From assembly GCA_001464165.1 (NCBI GenBank), contig LNEX01000356.1, positions 1 through 54,213 on the forward strand: a DNA stretch of 54,213 bases, read 5' to 3'. The notes beneath the pieces are model-generated. The model ran no database searches, was not told the DNA's origin, and was given only the letters and a program-made list of their open reading frames with translations. Numbering within the stretch: position 1 is the first letter of the stretch; each line of letters starts with the position of its first letter. This stretch comes from a bacterium Ga0077546. Lineage in GTDB: Bacteria > Cyanobacteriota > Vampirovibrionia > Obscuribacterales > Obscuribacteraceae. Positions 17,051 through 25,157 of this stretch are shown piece after piece. Made by a program: the position numbers and the translations under genes.

Positions 17051-18519
17051 TGTTATTCAACAGCGCAGCCTATCTTGTTTTTCTTCCTCTGGTCGTAGCC
17101 ATTTACTGGTTCATGCCGTTTCGATATCGCACAGCATTTTTGCTAGCGGCCAGTTATGTTTTCTACATGACTTGGAAGCCAATATATCTAGTATTGATTG
17201 TTGCCCTCACGGCTTTCAACTATTTTGCTGGCATTGCCCTCGAGAAACAAAAAGCTCAACGCAAGATGATTTTGATTGCTTCTTTGGCAGCCAACATTCT
17301 CACACTTGCATATTTTAAATATGCCTATTTCGCCATTGATGCCAGCAACAGCGTGCTGGCCATAGCCGGAAGGAAAATCTCATACCCTCTGCACGAAATT
17401 ATTTTGCCTCTAGGCATATCGTTTTTCGTCTTCGAATTTATTCACTACCTAGTTGATGTCTACAAAGGCAGCCCAGCTGTTAAGGCACCACTAGAGTTCG
17501 CTCTGTTCCCCAGCTTCTTCCCCACTCAAATTGCCGGGCCAATCAAACGCTTCCAAGATTTTGTACCCCAATTACACAAGCCTGCCAAGATCACCTTGAA
17601 AGATTTTGACGAAGGCGTGGAACTAATTTTGTGGGGTCTATTCAAGAAAGTAATTGTGGCTGACAGCGTTGCAGTCGTCATCGATAAATGTATGCCTCAC
17701 CCAGAAATGTTGAGTACTTTCGACTGCTGGACCTTGCTCTGGGCCTTTGCCATTCAAGTCTATTTCGATTTTTCTGGCTACACTGATATCGCCCGTGGTT
17801 CAGCGGCACTGCTTGGCTTCAAAGTACCACTCAACTTTAATTTACCCTTCTTGGCTGGCTCAATTACAGAATACTGGCGGCGCTGGCACATTTCGCTATC
17901 ACTATGGTTGCGGGACTATTTGTTCTTCCCACTGGGCGGAAGCAAACACGGCACAATGGCCACGCTTCGCAACGTCATGATTACATTTACTCTGGCAGGT
18001 CTCTGGCACGGAGCCGGTCTAAACTACATCATTTTCGGGGCTATGCACGGTCTCTGGCTGAACCTAAATAGACTGTGGCGCATACAAGTTGAGAAGAGTG
18101 CCCTTTTGCTCAAACTTACCGAAACAAAGATTTTCCACTGCTTTGGCGTAATACTCACTTTCAATTGCCTGGCGGTCACATTAGTTACCTTCCGTTTGCC
18201 AAGCATGGAGCTGTCTGGCCGTTACTTCCAGAAGTTGCTTATGCTCTCACCACAGACAGCGAACAGCATCAATCCACTAGCCATGACTATTCCTTCTATT
18301 GAAGGACCTGCCAACTTCGCTCTTTTCCCGGTAATTTTGATTAGCATAGTCATCGGCCATCTAATTTCAAACCAATTACAAGGCAAAGGCCAACCCGGAA
18401 TACTGCCATTACCGAAATCACTACAATCCCTAAGACCAGCCTATCTAGCGGCCATCGCAATTCTGCTGCTACTATTTGCTCCAGATGGAACACCAAGCTT
18501 CGTCTATTTCCAGTTTTAA
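17050..18519 (+). CDS. MBOAT family O-acyltransferase (AlgI-like)
   Basis: This 489-residue polytopic membrane protein has about ten hydrophobic helices. AlgI-type signatures are visible: FFPTQIAGPIKRFQDF around 155-170, YFDFSGYTDIARG near 238-250, the WRRWHISLSLWLRDYLFFPLGGS block with the first conserved His, and LAGLWHGAGLNYIIFGAMHG with the catalytic His. It moves an acyl (usually acetyl) group across the membrane for glycan O-acetylation. Length is normal and the gene is intact. It is coupled to the SGNH-like gene upstream by a one-base overlap. Confidence 0.92.
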   Translation: MLFNSAAYLVFLPLVVAIYWFMPFRYRTAFLLAASYVFYMTWKPIYLVLIVALTAFNYFAGIALEKQKAQRKMILIASLAANILTLAYFKYAYFAIDASNSVLAIAGRKISYPLHEIILPLGISFFVFEFIHYLVDVYKGSPAVKAPLEFALFPSFFPTQIAGPIKRFQDFVPQLHKPAKITLKDFDEGVELILWGLFKKVIVADSVAVVIDKCMPHPEMLSTFDCWTLLWAFAIQVYFDFSGYTDIARGSAALLGFKVPLNFNLPFLAGSITEYWRRWHISLSLWLRDYLFFPLGGSKHGTMATLRNVMITFTLAGLWHGAGLNYIIFGAMHGLWLNLNRLWRIQVEKSALLLKLTETKIFHCFGVILTFNCLAVTLVTFRLPSMELSGRYFQKLLMLSPQTANSINPLAMTIPSIEGPANFALFPVILISIVIGHLISNQLQGKGQPGILPLPKSLQSLRPAYLAAIAILLLLFAPDGTPSFVYFQF

Positions 18520-18529
18520 ACAGTTGCAC

Positions 18530-19618
18530 TTAAGGCAATACTTTTATCACCGTGCACTCAGGCCTAGCCGCTTTGAAGCCATCTATTTCTGCCTTCGAAA
18601 TACCGGCCAAGCGATTTATTGTCAATCGGGTCAGTCTGGGTAGTTTTGCCAAACTGAGCAAGCCTCGACCGGTCAGCTGTGTATGCGAAACATCGAGGTT
18701 GGACAGCTTGGGCAGCAGTCGTGGCAGTTCGGCGGCATCTTGGTCGTTGAAGCGACAGTTTTGAATGTTAAGGGTTCTCAGTTTTGAACTCTCAGAAAGC
18801 ATTCTCAGGCCGACAATAGTCACGGCCGTACTATCCAAATCAAGGCACTCTAGGTTTCTTAACTTAGCTACTGTGCTCATACCGGAATCAGTAACGTTTG
18901 TGTTGAGTAGCCCGAGCTTCCAAATCGGTTGGTGTGTAAGTAGCAGTGGAAGACCATGGTCAGTAACTTTCGTTGCAGCTAAATTTAGGTCGGAGAGATC
19001 GGTCAGTACTTCCAGTGAACGTAAACCTTGATCGTCAACGTCGGTGTCGCTCAGGTTTAAGTAGCCTAGTTTCTTTAGCTTGGCTATTTCTATCAAGCCC
19101 GCGCTGTCAATATTTGTATTGGTCAGATTAAGTCCTCGCAGGGGAAGATTGCTCAAGTTCTTGAGGCCGTTGTTTGAGATACGAGTGTGCGCCAGACTTA
19201 GCTCTTCTAGTTGTTTTAACTTGGCTAGGTGTACCATTGACTGGTCAGTCATATCTAAAAACTCAAAAGAGAGTTTTTTTGAATTTAGGTTCTTCGCGAC
19301 AAGCTCTTTAGCTAAGCGATTTGACTCGGACTCTTTAAATTCGTTGCCACTGCCCTGCGCTCCGGCGACCTTAATACTTTTAATTCTTTCTGCTTGTTTT
19401 TCGGCGCGATCGAGCATTTGCAGCACAACAATGATGATTAGTACCATCACCGCCAGGGTGGTGGCAACAAGAACCACAATGCCAATTCTGCGAGCAGAAG
19501 GTGATTTGACATTCTGGCAGTCGTCATCTGCCGAATCGCGCCCGCCAAAGAGGTTGGTCAAATTTCCTCTTCCCCAATGTCTAAGGTAAATCGCACCACA
19601 CTTGATGGCAGAACTCAT
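18530..19618 (-). CDS. membrane-anchored leucine-rich-repeat protein
   Basis: The 362-residue protein has one membrane helix (about 46-68, IGIVVLVATTLAVMVLIIIVV) followed by a short charged linker and about ten LRRs of the cysteine-free GALA/F-box-like bacterial type. Units such as LEELSLAHTRISNNGLKNLS and LGYLNLSDTDVDDQGLRSLE repeat every 23-24 residues from about 120 to 350. It should present a protein-binding surface outside or inside the membrane; topology suggests an N-in, LRR-out form. It starts 51 bases after the stop of the TetR gene at 19670 and may share its transcript. Confidence 0.8.
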   Translation of the reverse strand: MSSAIKCGAIYLRHWGRGNLTNLFGGRDSADDDCQNVKSPSARRIGIVVLVATTLAVMVLIIIVVLQMLDRAEKQAERIKSIKVAGAQGSGNEFKESESNRLAKELVAKNLNSKKLSFEFLDMTDQSMVHLAKLKQLEELSLAHTRISNNGLKNLSNLPLRGLNLTNTNIDSAGLIEIAKLKKLGYLNLSDTDVDDQGLRSLEVLTDLSDLNLAATKVTDHGLPLLLTHQPIWKLGLLNTNVTDSGMSTVAKLRNLECLDLDSTAVTIVGLRMLSESSKLRTLNIQNCRFNDQDAAELPRLLPKLSNLDVSHTQLTGRGLLSLAKLPRLTRLTINRLAGISKAEIDGFKAARPECTVIKVLP

Positions 19619-19669
19619 CTAAGGCTTGCAGCAAATTATAGAGCCAGCTACAATTTTTACCCTTTGGTT

Positions 19670-20311
19670 CTATTTGATACCCAATGCAGCGAGGCACATT
19701 CTCAAAGTAATCTCACAGTGCTCTTCAAGCATGTCAGGCGACAACAAATCAGTACCGTCGGGCCAGAGATTCTTAAGGTTGTCTCGCGCTGTAGTATAAA
19801 AAATGCACATGCCAACAAGATTGGCGGCTGTATGCAGAGGGTCAGCCGGGGTAAAATCGCCAGTCAGCATACCACGCCTCAGACTCTCGATTAGGGGTCC
19901 ATAAAGACTGCCTAGCGAAGTCTCACAGTAATACTTACCTTCATTCTGAAGGGCTTCCAAAACAATGAGACTAGCGACATTCGGATTTTCAGCGGCATGC
20001 ATCAAAACATTGCGCATAATTGCCGAGACCGCATCAGCTGGAGAAAGATCGGCTACATGGAGTGAATCCAGTTCAGCAGTGCGGCGAGTAATTAAGCGCT
20101 CCATTACAGCGCGGTAAAGATTTTCTTTGTTCTCGAAGTAATAGTGAATCATGGCTTTAGTTACGCCAGTTCGAGCGGCAATCGACTCAGTACGAGCGCC
20201 CAAAAGACCAACTTTAGCAAACTCATGCTCGGCAGCATCGAGAATGCTACTGCGAGTAGCTTCAGCATCACGAGTAGGGGTCTTTACGGCGATTTTTGCA
20301 ATTTTTTCCAT
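19670..20311 (-). CDS. TetR family transcriptional regulator
   Basis: The 213-residue regulator has a typical N-terminal helix-turn-helix (SILDAAEHEFAKVGLLGARTESIAARTGVTKAMIHYYFENKENLYRAV across residues 20-68) and an all-helical ligand domain. KAMIHYYFENKE is the recognition-helix region. The ligand is unknown. A 7-8-7 inverted repeat 33 bases upstream of the start (20344-20365) is a likely operator for autoregulation. The LRR gene follows on the same strand. Confidence 0.9.
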   Translation of the reverse strand: MEKIAKIAVKTPTRDAEATRSSILDAAEHEFAKVGLLGARTESIAARTGVTKAMIHYYFENKENLYRAVMERLITRRTAELDSLHVADLSPADAVSAIMRNVLMHAAENPNVASLIVLEALQNEGKYYCETSLGSLYGPLIESLRRGMLTGDFTPADPLHTAANLVGMCIFYTTARDNLKNLWPDGTDLLSPDMLEEHCEITLRMCLAALGIK

Positions 20312-20343
20312 TCGTTAACCATCTAACTAAGTTTGGCGACACC

Positions 20344-20365
20344 TACTGGATACAATGGTCCAGTA
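20344..20365 (-). promoter_or_regulatory. palindromic operator upstream of TetR gene
   Basis: TACTGGA and TCCAGTA are perfect inverted 7-mers separated by 8 bases. The site overlaps a TATACT hexamer on the minus strand, so a bound TetR dimer would block transcription of 19670-20311. Size and placement are typical of TetR operators. Confidence 0.65.
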
Positions 20366-20463
20366 TAAACCGTTAAATATTCAGGAATACCAATCCCGAC
20401 ATTCTTGACATTCCCAAATTTTGACAAAAAACAACTTCTTTTGCATTTGAAAAATTTTCACTA

Positions 20464-20495
20464 AAGAGGGAGCAACAATAGTGATGCTCCCTCTT
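20464..20495. terminator. bidirectional Rho-independent terminator
   Basis: An 11-bp perfect stem (AAGAGGGAGCA with TGCTCCCTCTT) and a 10-base loop are followed by T-rich sequence on the plus strand and an A/T-rich tract on the minus strand. It closes the minus-strand operon ending at 20529. Confidence 0.8.
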
Positions 20496-20528
20496 CGTTT
20501 TTCTCACTCTTTGGGCTAGGCCGTGAAT

Positions 20529-20696
20529 TTAACCACAACAAGAGCCTTTCTTCTCTTCCTTCGGCTTGGCAGCCGCTTCGGTCGAGCAAGATTTAGCTTT
20601 CGCTTCACTAGCTCTCACCTCTGCTGATTTAGAGGAACAACCACCCTCAACTTGTGCCTTTTTATCTTCTTTGTTTTCTGTTTCTGTTGCTGACAT
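20529..20696 (-). CDS. small Cys-containing protein ending in Cys-Cys-Gly
   Basis: This 55-residue protein starts at ATG 20696 with GGAG 6 bases upstream and stops at TAA 20529-20531. It is very rich in Lys, Glu, Ala and Ser, with four cysteines at residues 20, 37, 53 and 54; the end is KKGSCCG. There is no signal peptide. It lies 40 bases after the stop of the NemR-like TetR gene and just before a strong terminator, so it is the last gene of that operon. The cysteine pattern could bind metal or react with electrophiles, which would suit a thiol-based regulator. That is inference; no known family is matched. Confidence 0.7.
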   Translation of the reverse strand: MSATETENKEDKKAQVEGGCSSKSAEVRASEAKAKSCSTEAAAKPKEEKKGSCCG

Positions 20697-20736
20697 GATT
20701 TACTCCATTTTTATTCTAGTTTGGCGCTCAAAGGCG

Positions 20737-21354
20737 CTAACGACATGTAAAACTGCTTGGTTCAACCGCAATAAAGGCAAAGGTCAACTCAATAAAATTG
20801 TCTATCGGTTTAGTCGTGCGCGTAGACTTCGCTCGCAGCACAGCGCCCTCCCAACCACTAAGAAAAAAATCCGCCAGAGGCAATGCATTAAAGTCACGAC
20901 GTATTTCACCAGACTTCTGCCCGGCTTCAATACAAGCGGCAAAAACATCAGTCCACCTCTGAAATACTCTCTCTAGTTCTTCGCGCAAAACTTCGCTTTG
21001 GCTGGCCATCTCTTGACTAAGATTGCCTATCAGACAACCTCGAGTGCATTTGCGCTCTTCAATATTCTGCTTGCTCTTCTGACAATAAAACTTGAGCCGG
21101 CCCAATGGAGACAGCGACTCATCCCTAAGGCAGCAAAGAATTTGGTCAGTGTAACACTGATCGAAATGACGAATGATCTGCAAGGCAAACTCTTCTTTAC
21201 TATCAAAGTAATAATAGAAGCTACCCTTCGGTACACCAACCGACTCTAGAACTTCTTGCAAGCCGCAGTTGCTATATCCCTTTGCTAGCATCAACCTGGT
21301 GCCAGCATCAAGCAATTCCTGCTTGGTTCCTTCCTTCTGTACTATTTTAGCCAT
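20737..21354 (-). CDS. TetR family regulator, NemR/AcuR-like with thiol motif
   Basis: I take ATG 21354 (MAKIVQKEG) as start, giving 205 residues; GTG 21360 is an alternative. The N-terminal helix-turn-helix includes GLQEVLESVGVPKGSFYYYFDSKEEFA. The ligand domain carries C-T-R-G-C-L-I-G-N-L-S-Q-E, the pattern of NemR/AcuR-type regulators, where the second of these cysteines senses reactive electrophiles or hypochlorite in NemR. More cysteines lie in DQCYTDQILCC. The start overlaps the end of the 58-residue gene by 8 bases, indicating coupling. An inverted repeat in the upstream promoter is the likely operator. Confidence 0.88.
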   Translation of the reverse strand: MAKIVQKEGTKQELLDAGTRLMLAKGYSNCGLQEVLESVGVPKGSFYYYFDSKEEFALQIIRHFDQCYTDQILCCLRDESLSPLGRLKFYCQKSKQNIEERKCTRGCLIGNLSQEMASQSEVLREELERVFQRWTDVFAACIEAGQKSGEIRRDFNALPLADFFLSGWEGAVLRAKSTRTTKPIDNFIELTFAFIAVEPSSFTCR

Positions 21355-21523
21355 GATCACCTAGTTCCACTAACGTGGCGTTCTCAAATGCAGTCTCTGC
21401 TGCAGCTTCTGTATTCTCGGCCTTAGCAAAAAAGGAACTATTTAAGTGCTGTCTTGTTTGCTCAAGAGCAGCTGCGTGATGGACATTCGATAGGTAATAA
21501 TGGTTGAGAAAATTGCTATACAT
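21347..21523 (-). CDS. small protein, first gene of the TetR operon
   Basis: This 58-residue ORF starts at ATG 21523 with GAGG 9 bases upstream and ends with a TAA inside the start of the TetR gene. It begins MYSNFLNHYYLSNVHHAAALEQ and contains an Ala/Glu-rich middle. There is no membrane span or signal. The histidine- and tyrosine-rich start is unusual. The combination of ribosome site, 8-base overlap with the next gene and a good promoter upstream makes it more likely real than chance, but there is no family support. Confidence 0.55.
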   Translation of the reverse strand: MYSNFLNHYYLSNVHHAAALEQTRQHLNSSFFAKAENTEAAAETAFENATLVELGDHG

Positions 21524-21724
21524 TTACTTTGTCCTCGTAAATCAAATCAACTACTGGTGACTTTTGAATCTATTCTTTTAGACACAGGCCCGCCAATGTC
21601 ACCACCGACAGTGGCACCACAAATTTTTAATTAGGACTCAATTTTTCGCAGATTGGTCTTCTTGATTTGTGCTCAGGAGAGGTTCTCTTCAAAGCTCACT
21701 TTCTCCTGCCACGACCATGTAATT

Positions 21725-21753
21725 ATAATAGACCAGTCGTCTAGTATCGTCAA
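21725..21753 (-). promoter_or_regulatory. sigma-70-type promoter of the small-protein/TetR operon
   Basis: Minus strand -35 TTGACG (21748-21753) and -10 TATTAT (21725-21730) are separated by exactly 17 bases. The transcript would have a leader of about 190 bases before ATG 21523. The spacer contains the palindrome at 21729-21743. Confidence 0.65.
21729..21743. promoter_or_regulatory. palindromic operator TAGAC-N5-GTCTA inside the promoter
   Basis: TAGAC and GTCTA are perfect inverted 5-mers around CAGTC. It fills the spacer and touches the -10 of the minus-strand promoter, so binding would repress. The TAGAC...GTCTA form resembles the operator described for NemR in E. coli, matching the NemR-like regulator downstream. 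Confidence 0.65.
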
Positions 21754-21826
21754 GTCACCCCAAAAATGCGAGAATATTCCCTGAAAACGAAAGGTTAGCG
21801 CCTACTTACCCCAGGCGGAGGATATT

Positions 21827-22789
21827 TTGATTCAATTCAAATCGACATTAGTATTCGGCCTTGGTGCAACAATTTTGCTGTGCACCCAGCCATCAGCGGC
21901 CAAGTCAGTACAAAAAGCTACCACAGAACCAATAAAAGAAAGTGTTCAGCCAGCCGATATGGCCGCACTGACGAAACTCAACGACAAGTTCCGCCAGCTT
22001 TATGGTGAGGCCAAAGCCAACGTACTGAACGATACTCGAACCACTCCTATCATCATCTGCTACGGCGATCATATGGAACTTCTTTTCGGTGAGAAGCGTG
22101 ACCAAATTTCGTTCATACCTTCCTCCTACACAGCCTTAAAAATCATCGATCACATCCCTTTGGCCATCTTCAGCTTGCTACAAGACAACACAGACAAGCC
22201 ACTCAGCTCAAAGGCTAAAGCCGACCTAATCGAGGTGAAAGAGTTAACGGCAAGCGCCCGGCCAGAGTTACCAAAGCAGAACTACCCAGCCCCTACCATG
22301 GCGCGTCAGAACATCATCATAGATAAGAGTATGAAGTTCATTGACTCAAGCCTAGAAGGCGGCCAGGTAAGCAGCAAGGGTCTTAACGACTTCGTCGAAG
22401 CCTTGCGCCCCGAAATTCTCGAAAACGCTTATGACGCCGTCAGTGCCCAGCTAGCAAAGCAAGACGAGAAAGTAGCCCAATGGAAAACAGAGCTGGGCCC
22501 GGCTTGGAATAACATAAAAGTCGTCATTGTCAGCGGCCACATGCCCAGAGAGCAGCACTCATCGTTTCAATATTTCAGTAAAGTTTTAGGGGTAAAGCGC
22601 GAAGGAGACAAAATTGTCTGCAGCGAAGGCCCAGCTGAAGAGAAAGATGCTCTTAATCTGCTGTACACACATATGCTCGACAAGAAAATAGCTCAGTCTT
22701 TCTTCGGCGACCGTTGGCGTATGCACCGCGATTTACTCTCGGACGGAGCGGCACGGTACTTGCGCAGCCACAAGCTCGCGGCAAAGTAG
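21827..22789 (+). CDS. secreted protein, unknown
   Basis: The start is TTG 21827, supported by GGAGG 5 bases upstream. The 320-residue product has a signal peptide (residues 1-25, FGLGATILLCTQPSAAKS). The rest is helical and charged, with PREQHSSFQYFSKVLGVKREGDKIV and a basic end (WRMHRDLLSDGAARYLRSHKLAAK). No family is recognised. It is divergent from the NemR-like operon and might share the regulatory region at 21725-21753. A long intergenic region follows. Confidence 0.75.
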   Translation: MIQFKSTLVFGLGATILLCTQPSAAKSVQKATTEPIKESVQPADMAALTKLNDKFRQLYGEAKANVLNDTRTTPIIICYGDHMELLFGEKRDQISFIPSSYTALKIIDHIPLAIFSLLQDNTDKPLSSKAKADLIEVKELTASARPELPKQNYPAPTMARQNIIIDKSMKFIDSSLEGGQVSSKGLNDFVEALRPEILENAYDAVSAQLAKQDEKVAQWKTELGPAWNNIKVVIVSGHMPREQHSSFQYFSKVLGVKREGDKIVCSEGPAEEKDALNLLYTHMLDKKIAQSFFGDRWRMHRDLLSDGAARYLRSHKLAAK

Positions 22790-23281
22790 AGGACGACTAA
22801 AATAAGAGACTTTATCGGCGCCTATCGCGCCGAGCATGAGTATCGTGCTCATTAACTTTAATAGGAATAACGACTGGTCGGGCCTCAGGCCCCAGTAGCC
22901 ATGAACTTACGGTGTCCCACAGTTCTTGCCAGAATGACCGTTGCAAGATTGACGGTTTCATCAATGCCCCCTCTCAGCCAACTAGTGACTGATTTGTTCG
23001 TTTTTGCCTCTAGCGCCTCGCCGTTGAGAGATTAAAACGAACCCTCTGCAGCCTATCTTTATTCACCATAGCAGATTAACTCAAACCTTGAGACTTGAAA
23101 CTGTGGTTTTTCCCACGATAAGCCAAATAATTGAAGGAATTACTCCAATATGAACAGCTCGAGCGGGCAGAAACGGTCTAATAGCTTGCATTTCGGAAAA
23201 TCTCCACTTTAATTGTGCGTTCTGGGCTCTTTACTGACTAAGCACAGTCATCACTAACGACAAGACGCTGGAGAGAAGTAC
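22790..23281 (+). other. 492-base intergenic region rich in inverted repeats
   Basis: No ORF of note. Several hairpins can be drawn: GGCGC/GCGCC (22817-22831), GAGCA/TGCTC (22832-22850), GGGCCT/AGGCCC (22880-22892), ACCGT/ACGGT (22937-22955) and a long one with 9-bp arms GTTCGTTTT (22996-23004) and AAAACGAAC (23034-23042). This may be an untranslated leader of the aldolase gene or a separate small RNA. I do not recognise any known RNA family. Confidence 0.4.
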
Positions 23282-24433
23282 GTGAACGCAGAAGAATTAA
23301 TCAACACGGCCCAAGCACTGATGGCAGACAGCAAAGGTCTCTTGGCCATGGACGAGAGCAATGTCACCTGCAACAAACGCTTCACCCAAGCGAGCATCAA
23401 TCCCACTGAAGAAAATCGGCGCGCTTACCGAGAATTGCTGATCACCACCCCGGGGCTCTCAAGCTATATTAGTGGCGCCATTCTCTATGATGAGACAATT
23501 CGCCAACGAAAAGAAGATGGAACAGCTTTCACTAGGGTACTTTCAGACGCCGGAATTATTACGGGTATCAAAGTTGATACTGGTACAAGAAACATGCCTG
23601 GTCACCTTGGTGAAAAAATCACAGAGGGCCTAGACGGTTTGCCCCTTCGCCTAGCTGAGTATCGTACCCTTGGAGCGCGCTTTGCTAAATGGCGGGCAGT
23701 TATAGCACTCGGCTTTGGCATACCTACTAGAGCCTGTATTGAAGCCAACGCTCAGAGCCTAGCGCTATATGCAGCTTACTGCCAAGAAGCCTCAATTTTG
23801 CCAATTGTCGAACCTGAAGTACTAATGGATGGTGAACACACCATGGAACAGTGCCACGAGGTCACAGAAGAACTTCTTCGTGCCGTTTTCAATCAGCTCT
23901 ACACTCATGGTGTAATGCTCGAAGGTTTAATTCTAAAACCCAATATGGTGCTTCCAGGGCTGAACTGTACCAAACAAAATGCTGTTGACGATGTAGCGGA
24001 AGCAACACTCAATTGTCTTTTGCGCGCAGTTCCGGGTGCGGTTGCTGGAATTGCCTTTCTCTCAGGCGGCCAATCTGCTGAACTAGCTTCAGCGCGCTTG
24101 AGTGCCATCAATAACAAATTGACCTTAAAACTTCCTTGGCCGCTGGCTTTTTCTTTCGCCCGGGCAATTCAGCAACCGGCTCTAGAGATTTGGAAGGGAG
24201 AAAGCAAAAATATTGCAGCAGCACAAAAGGCCCTTCTACATCGCGCCCATTGCAATCAAGTTGCCCGTCTCGGTGGATACACTGTCGCTACTGAACAGGC
24301 AAGTGAACTCTTATCACAAAGATATACTGAGTTCTCGCTAAAGGCATACGTTACACTGCCAAATAGGTGTCACCCCAATCACAATCGCGAGACAAAATGG
24401 TTCTCACTTCCAATGAACGAGTGCAACGACTAG
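23282..24433 (+). CDS. class I fructose-bisphosphate aldolase
   Basis: The 383-residue enzyme belongs to the eukaryote-type class I aldolases, which split fructose-1,6-bisphosphate in glycolysis through a Schiff base. Signatures: GLLAMDESNVTCNKRF near 19-34, GIKVDTG around 96-102, KWRAVIALG around 138-146, EPEVLMDGEH around 180-189, the Schiff-base Lys in LILKPNMVLPG, and FLSGGQS for phosphate binding. Length is slightly above the usual 340-360 because of a C-terminal tail of about 30 residues. GTG 23282 has GGAGAG upstream. A small TPR gene overlaps its 3' end by 37 bases. A metal-independent aldolase is found in several cyanobacterial relatives. Confidence 0.93.
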   Translation: MNAEELINTAQALMADSKGLLAMDESNVTCNKRFTQASINPTEENRRAYRELLITTPGLSSYISGAILYDETIRQRKEDGTAFTRVLSDAGIITGIKVDTGTRNMPGHLGEKITEGLDGLPLRLAEYRTLGARFAKWRAVIALGFGIPTRACIEANAQSLALYAAYCQEASILPIVEPEVLMDGEHTMEQCHEVTEELLRAVFNQLYTHGVMLEGLILKPNMVLPGLNCTKQNAVDDVAEATLNCLLRAVPGAVAGIAFLSGGQSAELASARLSAINNKLTLKLPWPLAFSFARAIQQPALEIWKGESKNIAAAQKALLHRAHCNQVARLGGYTVATEQASELLSQRYTEFSLKAYVTLPNRCHPNHNRETKWFSLPMNECND

Positions 24434-24702
24434 AGAAGCAAGGGCTAGAAGCGCTGCGCTCAAGAGCATTCGCTAAGGCCGAGAAAATATTCATCGAAGA
24501 ACTAGCTATGCTGCGAGACTTTCGTCATACCGATGAGCTCAGTTTAGCTATGGCACTGAACAACTTGTCATTGGCGCTGGCACTGCAAGGCAAAAGCTAT
24601 CGCGCTGAAAACTTGCGACGCACAAGTCTGCATATTGCCTATGAATCAACCAAAGAAAGTCCAGCAGGTTATCTGTCACCAGTTAGAACTTCGGTGAGCT
24701 AA
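24397..24702 (+). CDS. short TPR-like protein overlapping aldolase 3' end
   Basis: The 101-residue product from ATG 24397 has one to two TPR-like helical pairs (GLEALRSRAFAKAEKIFIEELAML and LSLAMALNNLSLALALQGKSYRAENLRRTSL). The overlap of 37 bases with the aldolase frame implies coupled translation. An ATG at 24367 would extend it by 10 polar residues. A hairpin with a T-run follows at 24736. Confidence 0.65.
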   Translation: MVLTSNERVQRLEKQGLEALRSRAFAKAEKIFIEELAMLRDFRHTDELSLAMALNNLSLALALQGKSYRAENLRRTSLHIAYESTKESPAGYLSPVRTSVS

Positions 24703-24735
24703 CCTCTTAATTTTCTCACTCCTGCAAATGTCCAG

Positions 24736-24759
24736 AAAATCTTCAATCAAGATTTTTTT
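24736..24759 (+). terminator. AT-rich intrinsic terminator
   Basis: AAAATCTT and AAGATTTT form an 8-bp stem around CAATC and run into TTTTTTTC. It closes the aldolase/TPR unit. The low GC makes it a modest terminator. Confidence 0.5.
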
Positions 24760-24821
24760 CTTGGGCACTTTTGACTTCGAACAAAGTCAAAGACAAAAAG
24801 CTCCGTATCAAAAGGGATTTT

Positions 24822-25136
24822 ATGTCTATTCTCATTGGCAAGCACGAATTCGATGGACCATTCAACGATGTCGACTCTTTAGAAGAGAAAGAAGGGCTAT
24901 ACGTTGTTCTCAATTACAAAGACGAGCAATACGAACTGATTCACGTGGCGCATGCAGAAAACATCAGAGAGCGCATTCAGCTTTTACCATCAGAGAAGCC
25001 AGACGGAAAAGTTCTGTTTGCTGCTCTGTATACGCCAAGGTTTGGCTCGAGGGAGAGGAATAACCTGGTTGAAGACATTGAGAGCGACATAGACAGTTAC
25101 TGTGACAGTAACGAAAGCTATCAAGGCATAGCTTAG
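24822..25136 (+). CDS. small GIY-YIG-like domain protein
   Basis: I start at ATG 24822 (MSILIGKHEFDG), with AAAAGGGA about 6 bases upstream; the product has 104 residues. EEKEGLYVVL then YELIHVAHAENIRERIQ resembles the GIY-YIG core, where GIY maps to GLY and YIG to the LIHVAH strand, followed by the Arg-rich helix. The second half keeps a conserved Glu/Asp pattern (NLVEDIESDIDSYC). Catalytic residues are only partly conserved, so it may bind rather than cut nucleic acid. Such stand-alone small forms occur in several bacteria. Confidence 0.6.
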   Translation: MSILIGKHEFDGPFNDVDSLEEKEGLYVVLNYKDEQYELIHVAHAENIRERIQLLPSEKPDGKVLFAALYTPRFGSRERNNLVEDIESDIDSYCDSNESYQGIA

Positions 25137-25157
25137 GCGAATGACTGCCAGGCACCA

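Noticed and set aside
21547..21636. Minus-strand peptide-like stretch (CGATVGGDIGGPVSKR) in the leader of the TetR operon
   Set aside because: It looks peptide-like, but the frame has no start codon after the upstream stop.
22796..23042. 6S RNA, RNase P RNA, SRP RNA or tmRNA in the long intergenic region
   Set aside because: None of the conserved core sequences of these RNAs is present on either strand.
24728..25063. Second plus-strand open frame over the GIY-YIG-like gene
   Set aside because: Arg-rich product without family likeness; the other frame has a ribosome site and recognisable pattern.
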